Assembly: GCA_020635535.1 (NCBI GenBank)
Contig: JACJZP010000016.1
Coordinates: forward strand, 1-64,000
Source: Flavobacteriales bacterium
GTDB taxonomy: Bacteria; Bacteroidota; Bacteroidia; UBA10329
DNA: 64,000 nucleotides
Direction of reading: 5' to 3'
Made by a program: the position numbers and the translations under genes. The stretch's first letter is position 1. Every line of letters starts with the position of its first letter. Under the pieces are notes generated by a model that saw nothing but the letters and a program-made list of their open reading frames with translations, searched no databases and was not told the origin of the DNA. Shown piece after piece: positions 10,601-19,441 of this stretch.

Positions 10601-12667
10601 CCCTCCTTGGGGTTCCAAAACCCACTCTTCAGATATTGAAGTGGGCTCGTTTGATGGCCGATGAATGTCTCCCGCATAACATGAATTGGCAATCATGAAC
10701 GGATATTTCCCATTCTCGTTAGAGAACAAGGATGGATGATCAATGCTTACATCGAACCCAACGGCCGAACCATGGCCAAAGAAGTTGGTCATTTGTACAC
10801 CTGCGTTGATGAGTTCAACAATTGAATCTACCTGGGTTATCTGAAACGGTTGCGAACTGGTCTTCTGAAAGGTCTGCACGCTGGCACCGAAAAGGGTGTC
10901 CTCAATAATTGCCTTGTACCCATCCATAAAACTACGGATCTGCGTAACCTCCGCCTCGGTACCTCCACCAGAGAAATGAAGGATCTTCTTCATCCAAAGG
11001 TCAACAGGTAAGGCCTCATACTCCATGATCTTATCCAAATAATCGGTGATCTGTTGTGGTTCCGTAGCAGCAAGTCTTCCAACCGGTATGCCGGTCTCCT
11101 CCAAATAGGTGTTATTACCCAAGTAGGCCGTAATGGAGTTGTCGCTTGGCGGATAACCAAATGATGGAACCTTTATCTCAGCAAACAATGCTGGATCGTT
11201 TCGGGCAATAACACTGTTAACAGCTTTACCCGCCAAGAAGATTCCTTTTGGCAGATCAAGATTATCAAGCGCCCATTGTGCCATCTTCCTGAATGCAAGT
11301 GGATGCTTCTCAATTCCCCAACCGAACTGAGCGTAAACCTCATTGGCATCCAAACCCAGTGCCGCATAGCCTGACGTGTTTCTGTATGCCGCATATTGCT
11401 GCACCTCGGCATACATACTTGGATGACCGATGACGAAATAATCCGTATTTGAGCTGAGCGCATTGAAATCTGTGAAATACGCTGTTCCGTTTGCACCCGC
11501 AGGAGTTATTTCAGTTATGGTATTCGTATTTATGAGCGCTTCGTGTGTCAGGTAACATTCCTTCAATGTTCCATTATCAGGAATAAGGAATTGGTTACCA
11601 CTCAGCGTAATGCGTTTGTGGTTGGTAAGGTCGTAAAGCCATGGGTTGGATTGCGAGTAACCCGAAAGTTGCACACGGCTCTTCTGCTGCGCAGGATAAT
11701 TTGCATTATCTGGAACTATGAATTTGGCCGTTTGCGCCCCACCCATGTTAGGTGTTTGCGGATACCGAACCTTAACGTAAGCCACCAAAGCCCGGTAGGC
11801 GTAGTTTGCCGGAGTATTGTTAATGGAGAAGGTGAAGTTGCTTGTGTTTGCACCCAAAGAAGATGTTGGTGAGGTGAAATTGAACCGATAGCAGTTGAAT
11901 TGCTGCATCACCGTGTCAAAACTTATAGCGGGTCCCTCAATATGCAGATTCTTATTATCTGCCGAGAGCCCTACCAAGCTTATCTCAATCTCTGCATCTG
12001 GGCCTTGGTTGTATTTGTTAACAGTGCTCAGATTCCAAAAACTGTCCGTCCATCCCGCATCAAAATAATAACCGTACCAACCCTCTCCACCGGTGTAAAG
12101 CGGACTGGTTGTGCCCGTAAGCACATAGCTCTGACCGTAGTAATACGTATCGTGCAACTCATCTATCTCATCTCTGAGAACATAAGGAGATGCCGTGTAT
12201 CCGCTAAAATTGACATCCGTTTCCAGCGTCATACGGGCATTGTTCAATAGGTTGTTCCACGTAAGGAAATACCAGATGGTATCGTTAATAAGGCTGTGGT
12301 ACGGATTGGCGTTCTGGGTGGCGCTTTCAAAATACACATCATCATCAAACTGCCCATCGTTGCCGTAAGCGTAAAACTCAATGAAATCGTTCTGATCGAA
12401 GGAGCCATCAGCCTCCCCTTCAACGTAGATATACTGCTCTTCAGACCGGGCGAACATTTGGAAGTTTCTCGGGTCTATGGAACCCAAGTTGAATCCTTGC
12501 GCGGCAAGTGCATCATTCAGCACCTGATAGTTGATGCGGTAAACACCTTCGTGTACTATTTTGATCTTAAAATGAGGTTGGGAAGCATTTACCCATTCGT
12601 TGCCATACGGTTGCGAAAAAGTAAATGCAGACTGAAGCAAGAACGCTATCAGTAGAAGTTTCCTCAT
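7631..12667 (-). CDS. porU2: PorU2-type T9SS gingipain-family (C25) protein
   Basis: 1678 residues from an ATG with signal peptide MRKLLLIAFLLQSAFTFSQ. The peptidase C25 core lies at about residues 400-760. His632 in FFGHGSAVGF and Cys663 in MIANSCYAGD are 31 residues apart, as expected for the gingipain His/Cys dyad, so the catalytic residues are kept. It is longer than the canonical sortase PorU (roughly 1,100-1,300 residues) and carries several beta-rich domains after the catalytic part. It ends in a FlgD-like/T9SS-like tail (NYPNPFSTSTQFVFTL ... DGKDTYGDQLANGVYLYRVV). By family knowledge this matches the large PorU2 form, a putative T9SS sortase. It overlaps the preceding porV2 gene by 4 bases, so the two are translationally coupled. 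The exact substrate class is not known. Confidence 0.8.
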   Translation of the reverse strand: MRKLLLIAFLLQSAFTFSQPYGNEWVNASQPHFKIKIVHEGVYRINYQVLNDALAAQGFNLGSIDPRNFQMFARSEEQYIYVEGEADGSFDQNDFIEFYAYGNDGQFDDDVYFESATQNANPYHSLINDTIWYFLTWNNLLNNARMTLETDVNFSGYTASPYVLRDEIDELHDTYYYGQSYVLTGTTSPLYTGGEGWYGYYFDAGWTDSFWNLSTVNKYNQGPDAEIEISLVGLSADNKNLHIEGPAISFDTVMQQFNCYRFNFTSPTSSLGANTSNFTFSINNTPANYAYRALVAYVKVRYPQTPNMGGAQTAKFIVPDNANYPAQQKSRVQLSGYSQSNPWLYDLTNHKRITLSGNQFLIPDNGTLKECYLTHEALINTNTITEITPAGANGTAYFTDFNALSSNTDYFVIGHPSMYAEVQQYAAYRNTSGYAALGLDANEVYAQFGWGIEKHPLAFRKMAQWALDNLDLPKGIFLAGKAVNSVIARNDPALFAEIKVPSFGYPPSDNSITAYLGNNTYLEETGIPVGRLAATEPQQITDYLDKIMEYEALPVDLWMKKILHFSGGGTEAEVTQIRSFMDGYKAIIEDTLFGASVQTFQKTSSQPFQITQVDSIVELINAGVQMTNFFGHGSAVGFDVSIDHPSLFSNENGKYPFMIANSCYAGDIHRPSNEPTSISEEWVLEPQGGALGFLATIGPGNKFYLNNYCSNFYHSVSHFEYGNTVGWQIKRTIRENAQPLNYVTRMHNLEYTLHGDPALNITNRLLPDLMVDQQSIWFEPEEVTTEMTEFAMNIKITNLGAAFADSFIVRITRQLPTGETDFILDTLHPPVNYIDTFTVFIPIDLIDGLGINQLCVSLDDGQYIEELSEVNNSACTNVNILSPDIVPIWPYEFAVIPDQGPTLKCSTGQPFAPEKTYRIELDTTDLFNSPIMEFTTITQSGGVVNWTPDLLQNMPDSTVYFWRASVDSATYGYYKWRETSFQYIIDKYGWGQAHYFQYKKDEYNNLIYDRPERDWDFVQTVKQFKVNCFGAPTTLAEGEGVNFFVDNGREEYLGCTGGYVYTPQLLTAVMDACTLVPWQTPGNVFGVGFDPGNGAHGQLEPCRTRPEKWYQWAPFNVNSAGNMVNFLDNVVPDSSYIGITTWRPNGNFDLQNLPANVIQALHDLGATAIDTLGNVPYAFFAKKGDPNSAIEVFGMNYNDNISLTADMVGCYNQGTIQTKYIGPTSRWNSFHVRSHPKENPTLDSIAINIIGVRQSGVEEVVMSGINGNSTDILDLYNSIDASIYPRLKLNAFCADDSASSTPPQMDRWQVLFDGVPEAAINPHISYHFESDTINDGDLLKFHVAIENISDFDMDSLLVHYWIQDAQGNRNYIPYPRQAPLLAGEFLLDTIATDPLDFVGGNVFWVEVNPRRADQTYGYDQLEQYHFNNLANVSFAVAGDDVNPIMDVTFDGIHILDGDIVSAKPYIVIELDDESQYRLLNDTSDFQVFLKEPDNENLKRIWFEGFTNMQFFPGETPDNKARIEWNAEFPQDGIYELWVQGRDKSDNVSGDQFFRISFEVINASSVTNVLNYPNPFSTSTQFVFTLTGSEQPDYFKIQIMTITGKVVKEITNDELGTMNIGRNITRYTWDGKDTYGDQLANGVYLYRVVAKLNGDYIEHRDSGADKWIESGFGKMMLIR

Positions 12668-13776
12668 TCAGGCTTGGGTTTCTTTTTGAACATGCCTTTA
12701 TAAATGTCTGCCCGAAGTGAGAAGACATTACTGAACAACGCAACAGATTGGTTTCCAACATCCGTTAACGCATAATCAATGTAGAAATCCTTGATACGCA
12801 CCCCAACACCCACGTTAGGCTGCCAGGTCCAGATGTGTTTGCCGTCATCATCAGTATAATCCTGTATGTTGGTAACACCGAAACGCACGTAAACAAAGTC
12901 TGAGTAGAACAGCTCCAAGCCCCAATGTGGTTCAATACTTATCGGATCGCCTTTGATAAGGACTGAACGTTTCCCATCGAATGTGAAATCAAAATCAAAC
13001 TCCGTGTACAGACCGAATTTCTTGTAAATATTGAACCTTCTTCCTGCTCCAAGTATCAGTTTGGGTAACGTTATCTCCAATGAATTCTTAGGTATCTCGT
13101 TGCCTGTTTGCAACCAGACCTCTTTTGTGGCATCATCTAACGTAAAATTCCATGCGTTGAAGGTTGAGGTCACATCGCGCGCCATCAATCCGAACTTCCA
13201 GTTCTTCAGATCATACTGAATACCCCCATCAAGGCCAAAGCCCCAAGAGTGAGCAAACTTTCCTACGTGCCTGTATATGACCTTCACCGTTCCACCGTAG
13301 CGTAACCCTGGTATTTTGGGGCTTCTTCTTCCAATACTGATAAGGAATCCGTAGTCGGCTGCGGTAAAGGAAGTAACCCTATCGTAATCAATATTCCCTT
13401 CATCATCCAGCAACTGCGTAGTGTTCGGAATATCGTCTACACCGAATCGGATGAAGCTGAACGCAGCCTGTGTGTGGGGGTCGAGAATAGGAGCCGAAAC
13501 GGCTGCATAGTCGTATTTGGCAATGCCTGCAAAGTACTCCGAGTGCATGAGAGAAACCTGCCATTTTTCTTCTGCCAGTGGCAGAGATGCAGGGTTCCAG
13601 TAACCGCCCGTTACATCATTAACGCTGGCAACCAGCGTATTGGCCATGCCCATACCACGGGCACCAACACCTATGGAAAGGAATTCGTTACTGTATTTCG
13701 GAGCCTGCGCAAAAACTGCGCTTATGCTCAGAATTAGACTCAGAAAAAAGATGGATACGTGACGGAATCCTGTCAT
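12664..13776 (-). CDS. porV2: PorV2-type T9SS outer-membrane protein (PorV/PorQ family)
   Basis: 370 residues from the ATG at 13776; an in-frame TTG at 13785 is a weaker start. Signal peptide: residues 1-24 ending VFAQ. The mature start YSNEFLSIGVGARGMGMANTLVA...VTGGYWNPASL is the typical PorV/PorQ opening (FadL-like 14-strand barrel family). The rest is alternating beta strands, consistent with an outer-membrane barrel. Members of this family bind T9SS cargo sorting tails and pass them to a PorU-type sortase. The gene precedes porU2 with a 4-base overlap, so a PorV2-PorU2 attachment complex is a reasonable inference. Confidence 0.8.
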   Translation of the reverse strand: MTGFRHVSIFFLSLILSISAVFAQAPKYSNEFLSIGVGARGMGMANTLVASVNDVTGGYWNPASLPLAEEKWQVSLMHSEYFAGIAKYDYAAVSAPILDPHTQAAFSFIRFGVDDIPNTTQLLDDEGNIDYDRVTSFTAADYGFLISIGRRSPKIPGLRYGGTVKVIYRHVGKFAHSWGFGLDGGIQYDLKNWKFGLMARDVTSTFNAWNFTLDDATKEVWLQTGNEIPKNSLEITLPKLILGAGRRFNIYKKFGLYTEFDFDFTFDGKRSVLIKGDPISIEPHWGLELFYSDFVYVRFGVTNIQDYTDDDGKHIWTWQPNVGVGVRIKDFYIDYALTDVGNQSVALFSNVFSLRADIYKGMFKKKPKPE

Positions 13777-13933
13777 GCTTTTCAACGAAAATTAAAGTTA
13801 CCAAAAAAGGCTTCAAATTGCTTGTCGAAACGCCCAACGGAAGCCTTATCGGAAAATTGTGTCGAATGTACATCTTAGCGCCAAACATGACTCAACCGAA
13901 GTTGGCAAATTGTACACAACTTAGTGGTCGGTA

Positions 13934-15064
13934 ATGGAGCAGAAGGTATTCTTCAAAAATCTGGATGCGTTGCGTTTTGTGGCGTTCCTCTTCATTTTCT
14001 TAGGGCATGCTCTAGACACGGACAGTGAGCTGATACGGAACTCAGAGGTGTACTCTTGGGTAAAGAACTACGTTTACATTTTTGGCAAAACGGGTTTCAG
14101 CTTTGCGTTTGTGCTTTCGAGCTACATAAACACTTGGGTAATTCTTGAAGAACGCCAGCATGCTGGGCACTTTAAACCATGGCTGTATTACATCAGGCGG
14201 GCCATCCGCATTTGGCCGTTGTACTTCCTTGTACTGTTTTTTGGCTTTGCGATTCTGCCATTGATCATGGAACTGATGAATCAACCCTACCAAGAGGTTG
14301 GAAACCCTTGGTATTTCATCTTGTTTGTGGGTAATTTCTTCCTGATCGAGCACGGTTGGACACACTCTCCCATCATAAGTGTGCTCTGGAGCGTATCTGT
14401 TGAAGAACAGTTTTACATCTTCTGGCCGTTCCTTCTGATCCTTTTTCGGAAGCAGGAAAAATGGCTTTTTGCGCTTCTGCTGGTCATCTTCGCAATTACC
14501 ACCGTGCATTACTACGGCACCGATGTGAACATCTGGTTCCACACGCTTTTCCTACTGGGCGATATTGCTTTGGGCGCGCTTTTCGCATTCATCTCGTTCA
14601 ATAGGAATTGGGGGTTCAACTGGCTCCAGAATCTGAGTCGCACAAGCATCCTTTCCATCTACTTCCTGTTTCTGTTCTCCCTACTGGCATATCATCACAT
14701 TTTCGACAATGCGTGGTTACCGGGTGCCCTGAATCTGATCATTGAAAAGATGTTCTATGCCATTGTTCTCTCCTACTTCATCTTTGAGCAGAACTTCGGG
14801 AAAAACAGTTTTTTCAAGTTCGGGAAACTTAAATCCATAACGTATTTGGGTGTTATCAGCTACGGATTATTCTGCTTTCATGAGATAGGACTGCTGATCG
14901 GCAACCGAGTGCTTGCAGAAGCCGGATTGGAATCCAACATATGGGCCTTTCTGATTGCAAAGCCACTGATTGCCTTTGCCATCATTCTACCCTTTTCACA
15001 TTTGAGTTGGAACTATTTAGAAAAGCCGCTTCTTCGATTGAAGAGGCATTTTTATACCGAATGA
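13934..15064 (+). CDS. Membrane acyltransferase, family 3 (OafA/YrhL-like)
   Basis: 376 residues from an ATG with about ten hydrophobic segments. The N-terminal LDALRFVAFLFIFLGHALD holds the family motif with the conserved His of LGH. YYIRRAIRIWPLYFLVLFFGF and SVLWSVSVEEQFYIFWPFLL are also typical, the latter with the Glu pair. These enzymes move an acyl group (often acetyl) onto surface polysaccharide, lipid A, peptidoglycan or exported small molecules. No polysaccharide locus is adjacent, so the acceptor cannot be named. It converges on the TPR gene, whose stop codon abuts this one. Confidence 0.85.
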   Translation: MEQKVFFKNLDALRFVAFLFIFLGHALDTDSELIRNSEVYSWVKNYVYIFGKTGFSFAFVLSSYINTWVILEERQHAGHFKPWLYYIRRAIRIWPLYFLVLFFGFAILPLIMELMNQPYQEVGNPWYFILFVGNFFLIEHGWTHSPIISVLWSVSVEEQFYIFWPFLLILFRKQEKWLFALLLVIFAITTVHYYGTDVNIWFHTLFLLGDIALGALFAFISFNRNWGFNWLQNLSRTSILSIYFLFLFSLLAYHHIFDNAWLPGALNLIIEKMFYAIVLSYFIFEQNFGKNSFFKFGKLKSITYLGVISYGLFCFHEIGLLIGNRVLAEAGLESNIWAFLIAKPLIAFAIILPFSHLSWNYLEKPLLRLKRHFYTE

Positions 15065-16027
15065 TCAGGCGCTGCGTTCTTGCATCTCCCTGATCTGCTG
15101 TCGCTGACGGAATTGTTCGTTCTTCCTCTTTACAGCCAACTGTTTCTCTTCATGCTGCACTTCCAAATACAATTCGAGGTACTTATTTGCCTCGGCATGG
15201 TCTTCCAATTCCGAACAGACCTCACTCAGGTTTTTGAGAATATCGTGCTCCGTGGTTTTCAGACTAATTGACCTTGAGTAGTTAAGCGCACTCTTCAATT
15301 CTTTCCTTGACTGTTCCAACTTACCCATCTTCTGTAGCGCAATTCCGATGTTCATCATGGAAACAGCAATTCCACGAACGTTATTTGCCTGTTTATGAAG
15401 TTGAAGCGCGCGTCTCACAATCTCCAGTCCTTTGCTGTGTTCGCCCTGATAAACATGGATTCCAGCCATGCCACCAAGCATGTTTCCCGCGCCAACAAAA
15501 TCACGTGTGTGCTGATAGAACTCCAAACTGTTCTCAAAGCAACTCATGGCATCGGCATAGTTTCCGAGTTTGAAGTAAACATGACCAATATTGCCTGTTA
15601 TTGTTGCCGCCAATTCCTGCTTTCCAGCCCGTTTAGCCGCTGAGAGTCCATCATCGAAATATTCCAATGAAGCCCTATAATTCTCCAAGGATCCAGCAAC
15701 GATTCCGAGGCCACTATAACATCTGGCGGCACCATACAGATCGCCCAAACTCAGAAAGTTGTCCAAGGCATTCTCGTAGTGGTCGATTGATTCTGAATAC
15801 TCCGCCAATTTCCAGAGGCAATTGGCCAGGTCTTCATGAGCCGCTGCTACGGAAACCCTATCTCCAAGTTGCTCAGCAAGTTCCAAGGCTTGGTGACCGT
15901 ATCTCCAGCCCTCCACATAATCGCTCACAGTAAGGTGATCCAACAACTCAAGTAAAATTGCCAAGCGCTCTACTTTGTCTGAGGTAGCGCCCAGCTCATT
16001 TTCCAACTCAATTACCTTCTGCGACAT
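15065..16027 (-). CDS. Tetratricopeptide repeat protein
   Basis: 320 residues with no signal peptide, so probably cytoplasmic. About six TPR units of roughly 40 residues fill residues 40-280, for example ALELAEQLGDRVSVAAAHEDLAN, ARCYSGLGIVAGSLENYRAS, ATITGNIGHVYFKLGNYADA and MLGGMAGIHVYQGEHSKG. The C-terminus (EVQHEEKQLAVKRKNEQFRQRQQIREMQE) is a charged coiled coil. This arrangement resembles the sensor half of TPR adenylate cyclases or TPR histidine kinases, but no catalytic domain follows. A protein-protein scaffold is the most that can be said. Confidence 0.75.
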   Translation of the reverse strand: MSQKVIELENELGATSDKVERLAILLELLDHLTVSDYVEGWRYGHQALELAEQLGDRVSVAAAHEDLANCLWKLAEYSESIDHYENALDNFLSLGDLYGAARCYSGLGIVAGSLENYRASLEYFDDGLSAAKRAGKQELAATITGNIGHVYFKLGNYADAMSCFENSLEFYQHTRDFVGAGNMLGGMAGIHVYQGEHSKGLEIVRRALQLHKQANNVRGIAVSMMNIGIALQKMGKLEQSRKELKSALNYSRSISLKTTEHDILKNLSEVCSELEDHAEANKYLELYLEVQHEEKQLAVKRKNEQFRQRQQIREMQERSA

Positions 16028-16119
16028 TTACTCAGGAGAATCGTTAAGGCCGTAATATACTTGAATTCGGTAATTGAAGTTACAATCGCGCCAAGTATTA
16101 GTATTGCTACTTTCGCCTT

Positions 16120-16878
16120 GTGAACCCGATAAAGCATATACCGAATTTCATCACGGTACTGAATCTGACCTGCGGCAGCTTGGCAGTGCTGATGATTGCA
16201 ATCGGAGACCCGCTTACTGCTGCATATCTGGTAATTGCCGCAGTCGTTTTCGATTTCTTTGATGGTTTTGCGGCCAGAATGCTAAAGGTATCTTCTCCTA
16301 TCGGGGCTGAGCTTGATTCTTTGGCAGATATGGTGACCTTCGGGTTGGCTCCTGGTCTGCTTCTACTCTATTACCTTGTAAACACCACAGGTTGGGCAAT
16401 TGAAAACATTTGGAGTTTTACAGAACATCCGCTGCTGTTAGTTCCATTGTTGGTTCCGATCTTCTCTGCGCTGCGTTTGGCAAAATTCAATGTAGACACA
16501 AGGCAATCCGATAGTTTCAGAGGGTTGCCAACCCCAGCCAGCGCCATGTGGGTGATATCGATTCCACTCATGATCGAGTTTATGCCTTTTCATCTTTGGT
16601 GGGAACCAGAGAATGTCATCGTAGACAAATGGTTCATTATCGGTTCGGCCATCGGCCTATCCATGTTAATGATATCAGACATTCCGTTGTTGGCCATGAA
16701 GTTCAAGTCGTTCGGGTGGAAAGGGAATGAGATGCGATTCATTCTCTTGATAATTTCTGTGGTTCTGTTGATAATTCTAAGGCCAGCTGCCATTCCCATC
16801 GTCCTATCTTTGTACCTAATTCTATCAGTGATCAACAACCTATTCTTTGCAAAAAATGAAGTTCAAAGCCGAGATTGA
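16120..16878 (+). CDS. pssA: CDP-diacylglycerol--serine O-phosphatidyltransferase
   Basis: 252 residues starting at GTG 16120 (MNPIKHIPNFITVLNL), a start that keeps the family's conserved N-terminus. It makes phosphatidylserine, precursor of phosphatidylethanolamine. The CDP-alcohol phosphatidyltransferase motif DG-x2-AR-x8-G-x3-D-x3-D is complete in FDGFAARM ... IGAELDSLAD at about residues 47-70. Around seven hydrophobic segments follow, placing it in the inner membrane. It overlaps the start of purS by about 20 bases. Confidence 0.9.
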   Translation: MNPIKHIPNFITVLNLTCGSLAVLMIAIGDPLTAAYLVIAAVVFDFFDGFAARMLKVSSPIGAELDSLADMVTFGLAPGLLLLYYLVNTTGWAIENIWSFTEHPLLLVPLLVPIFSALRLAKFNVDTRQSDSFRGLPTPASAMWVISIPLMIEFMPFHLWWEPENVIVDKWFIIGSAIGLSMLMISDIPLLAMKFKSFGWKGNEMRFILLIISVVLLIILRPAAIPIVLSLYLILSVINNLFFAKNEVQSRD

Positions 16879-17107
16879 TGTAATGCCGAAAAAGGAACTG
16901 CTTGACCCACAGGGTAAAGCTGTAAGTTCCAGCATGAAGAACTTGGGATTGCCAGAGATCGGCAACGTGCGTATTGGCAAACACATTTCGTTGGAGATTG
17001 AAGCCGATGATGAGGCCACCGCTAAAACCAAAGTTGAAAAGGCTTGCAAAGACCTGTTGGCCAACCAGATAATGGAGAGCTTTGAGTTTGAGTTGGAGAA
17101 ACTCTGA
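16856..17107 (+). CDS. purS: Phosphoribosylformylglycinamidine synthase subunit PurS
   Basis: 83 residues from the ATG at 16856; a TTG at 16847 would add three residues and is unlikely. MKFKAEIDVMPKKELLDPQGKAV...GLPEIGNVRIGKHISLEIE is the standard PurS ferredoxin-like sequence. PurS bridges PurL and PurQ in the three-subunit FGAM synthase of purine synthesis. purL and purQ are not in this window, so the complex is encoded in pieces. The gene overlaps the end of pssA by 23 bases in another frame, suggesting one transcript. Confidence 0.9.
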   Translation: MKFKAEIDVMPKKELLDPQGKAVSSSMKNLGLPEIGNVRIGKHISLEIEADDEATAKTKVEKACKDLLANQIMESFEFELEKL

Positions 17108-17168
17108 CACTTTCTGATTCGGCATCGAATCAACCATCCTCTTGAGAAACACCTTGAAATATCTCAGC

Positions 17169-18722
17169 ATGTGGGATGTAGGCATTCTGCTTACATGCGT
17201 GGTGTTCGTGCTCATTAAAATCCCTTTTCTGAACCTCCCATATTTTTGGGATGAAGCATGGGTTTACGCCCCAGCCGTTTTCGATATGTATGAGAACGGG
17301 CCAAGTCTGAGTCCAGACTCCATCAACCCCGATCTGTCTCGCGGCCATCCAATTCTCTTTCACTTTTTTGCAGTTTGCTGGATGACATTGTTCGGTACAA
17401 GCTTTACCGCAGTTCATGCCTTTTCTGTGTTTATGGCGCTTTTACTCATTTGGGCAACCTACGCCTTGGGAACCGCGCTGGCAAACCGACAAGTTGGTTT
17501 TTGGGCAGCTGTGCTACTTGCAATGCAGCCCATGTTCATACAACAGGCAGGCTTTCTTCTGCCCGAAGTACAATTGGCGCTGTTTGTTGTGCTAACGGTG
17601 CTGTTCTATGTAAAGCGAAACGTTCTACTTTTTATTCTTTCGGGCACTGCCATGCTGCTTACCAAGGAAACGGGCATACTTGTTATAGGCATGCTCGGAA
17701 TAGTGGAACTGGTTGATTTTGCGCGAGAGCGGAACTTCAGCAAACAACGCTGGCTCGAATTCCTTTCTATTGGAATGCCCGTAGCCCTGGCATTCTGTTA
17801 CTTTTTGGTGCAGCGCGCACAGTTCGGTTGGTTCATGTTCCCTGAACACATTAGCATGTTTGAAACCGACCCACAGATCTGGGAGGGAAAACGGAATGTT
17901 GTTTTCAAAAGCATTTTTGCTGAACAGCAGCGTCCCATCCTTATTATGACCGGTTTGGCCGTGGCAGCTTTGGGGTGGAACGATGGCCCAAAACCACTGC
18001 GCATCTTGTATTTATTGTGTGCCCTGACGTTTGCAACCATGAACGGGTTAAACTCGTGGCTGCCTGATTGGTATTACTACAATGTTTTTCCTGCGCTCAT
18101 CCTCATCACACTTATTTGGACAGGTGCACTGCTTTATCGGTCTGAGACAAAGAATCATCTTTTCATTCCTTTTGTTGGGCTAATAACATTGGTCATGATG
18201 TTGTTCACATCTGCCCATTTCGTAATTGGGCGGTATCTGCTCTATCTGGTTCCATTGCTTATAACTTCAATTGTTCTGACCATTCACTTGGCATTGCGAA
18301 AATCGAAATGGCTTTTCAGCACAGTTTTTCTCTCTCTTGGGCTCCTATTCTACCATTATACCAACCGAGCAGATGCCGACATGACCCATGTTGGAAACAT
18401 GAAATACGTTGATCAAATCGTAGTTCTGCAAGAAGGAATAGATTACCTGAGGAATGAGGTTGGATTTGACGGCAGGTGCTTTGCAGGAAGCTTCTTGGTT
18501 CAGAATGCGCTAACAGTTCCAGTACAAGGCTATGTTACTGAGCAAGAAAAGCCTACTTGTGTAGAAAACCACATAGCCAATGAAATTCAATTTGTCTGCC
18601 TTGTGAGCTTTGAGCCTGATGCGGGCCTGGAGTGGGTTAAAACGGATGCCAACTTCGAACAGGTGTTTGCATTCACTCAGGGAGTGCACACCTCTTGGGT
18701 CTATAAACGGATAGGCTCTTAG
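17169..18722 (+). CDS. Membrane glycosyltransferase, GT39/ArnT-like (GT-C fold)
   Basis: 517 residues from the ATG at 17169; an upstream TTG at 17142 is possible. The first periplasmic loop has LPYFWDEAWVYAPAVFDMYENG, with the Asp-Glu pair seen in GT-C enzymes of the dolichyl/undecaprenyl-phosphate sugar class. RGHPILFHFFAVCWMTLFG and about ten further membrane segments follow. Such proteins transfer a sugar from a polyprenyl-phosphate carrier to lipid A or to exported protein or glycan. Acceptor and sugar are unknown. It converges with lptB, overlapping by 4 bases. Confidence 0.75.
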   Translation: MWDVGILLTCVVFVLIKIPFLNLPYFWDEAWVYAPAVFDMYENGPSLSPDSINPDLSRGHPILFHFFAVCWMTLFGTSFTAVHAFSVFMALLLIWATYALGTALANRQVGFWAAVLLAMQPMFIQQAGFLLPEVQLALFVVLTVLFYVKRNVLLFILSGTAMLLTKETGILVIGMLGIVELVDFARERNFSKQRWLEFLSIGMPVALAFCYFLVQRAQFGWFMFPEHISMFETDPQIWEGKRNVVFKSIFAEQQRPILIMTGLAVAALGWNDGPKPLRILYLLCALTFATMNGLNSWLPDWYYYNVFPALILITLIWTGALLYRSETKNHLFIPFVGLITLVMMLFTSAHFVIGRYLLYLVPLLITSIVLTIHLALRKSKWLFSTVFLSLGLLFYHYTNRADADMTHVGNMKYVDQIVVLQEGIDYLRNEVGFDGRCFAGSFLVQNALTVPVQGYVTEQEKPTCVENHIANEIQFVCLVSFEPDAGLEWVKTDANFEQVFAFTQGVHTSWVYKRIGS

Positions 18723-19441
18723 CGAAGTACGAAATTCTGTCCGAGATAAACCCTTCTTACCTGTTCGTCATTTGCCAGTTCTTCCGCTGTTCCAGCTTTG
18801 AGAATATCGCCTTCAAATAAGAGGTATGCCCGGTCAGTGATCCTTAATGTTTCGTGCACATTATGATCGGTGATAAGGATACCGATGTTCTTGTCTTTCA
18901 GCTTGGCCACTATTTCCTGAATATCCTCCACCGCAATCGGATCAACCCCGGCAAACGGCTCATCCAAAAGAATAAAGCTCGGATTCACGGCCAAGCAACG
19001 GGCAATTTCGGTTCTTCTTCTTTCACCTCCAGAAAGCAGGTCTCCTCTGTTAGTGCGCACATGTTGCAGGCCAAACTCGTCCAGCAACGATTCCAACTTT
19101 CGGTGTTGTTCTTCCTTCGACACTCCTATCATTTCCAACACTGCCAAAATGTTGTCTTCAACACTCAGCTTTCTGAATACGGATGCTTCCTGTGGCAAGT
19201 AGCCAATGCCAAGCTGCGCGCGCTTGTACATGGGCAGATCCGTAATGTCCTTGGTATCCAGATAAACTCTTCCCTCATTGGGTCTTATCAACCCGACTAT
19301 CATGTAAAAAGAAGTGGTTTTTCCAGCGCCATTCGGACCCAAAAGCCCTACAATTTCGCCTTGTTCAACATTTATGGAAACGCCCTTTACCACAGTGCGT
19401 TTGCCATACTTCTTCTTTATGTTCTCAGCCCGCAGTTGCAT
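18719..19441 (-). CDS. lptB: LPS export ABC transporter ATP-binding protein LptB
   Basis: 240 residues from the ATG at 19441, which overlaps the stop codon of the upstream gene (TAATG). A longer frame from 19477 is not needed. LptB powers extraction of lipopolysaccharide from the inner membrane with LptF, LptG and LptC. Walker A is GPNGAGKTT (about 36-44), signature LLSGGERRR, Walker B SFILLDEPFAGVDP, and the switch His is in ILITDHNVHETL. The start MQLRAENIKKKYGKRTVVKG is typical of LptB. It follows a DUF5686 gene and tatC on the same strand, an envelope-biogenesis operon. Confidence 0.93.
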   Translation of the reverse strand: MQLRAENIKKKYGKRTVVKGVSINVEQGEIVGLLGPNGAGKTTSFYMIVGLIRPNEGRVYLDTKDITDLPMYKRAQLGIGYLPQEASVFRKLSVEDNILAVLEMIGVSKEEQHRKLESLLDEFGLQHVRTNRGDLLSGGERRRTEIARCLAVNPSFILLDEPFAGVDPIAVEDIQEIVAKLKDKNIGILITDHNVHETLRITDRAYLLFEGDILKAGTAEELANDEQVRRVYLGQNFVLR

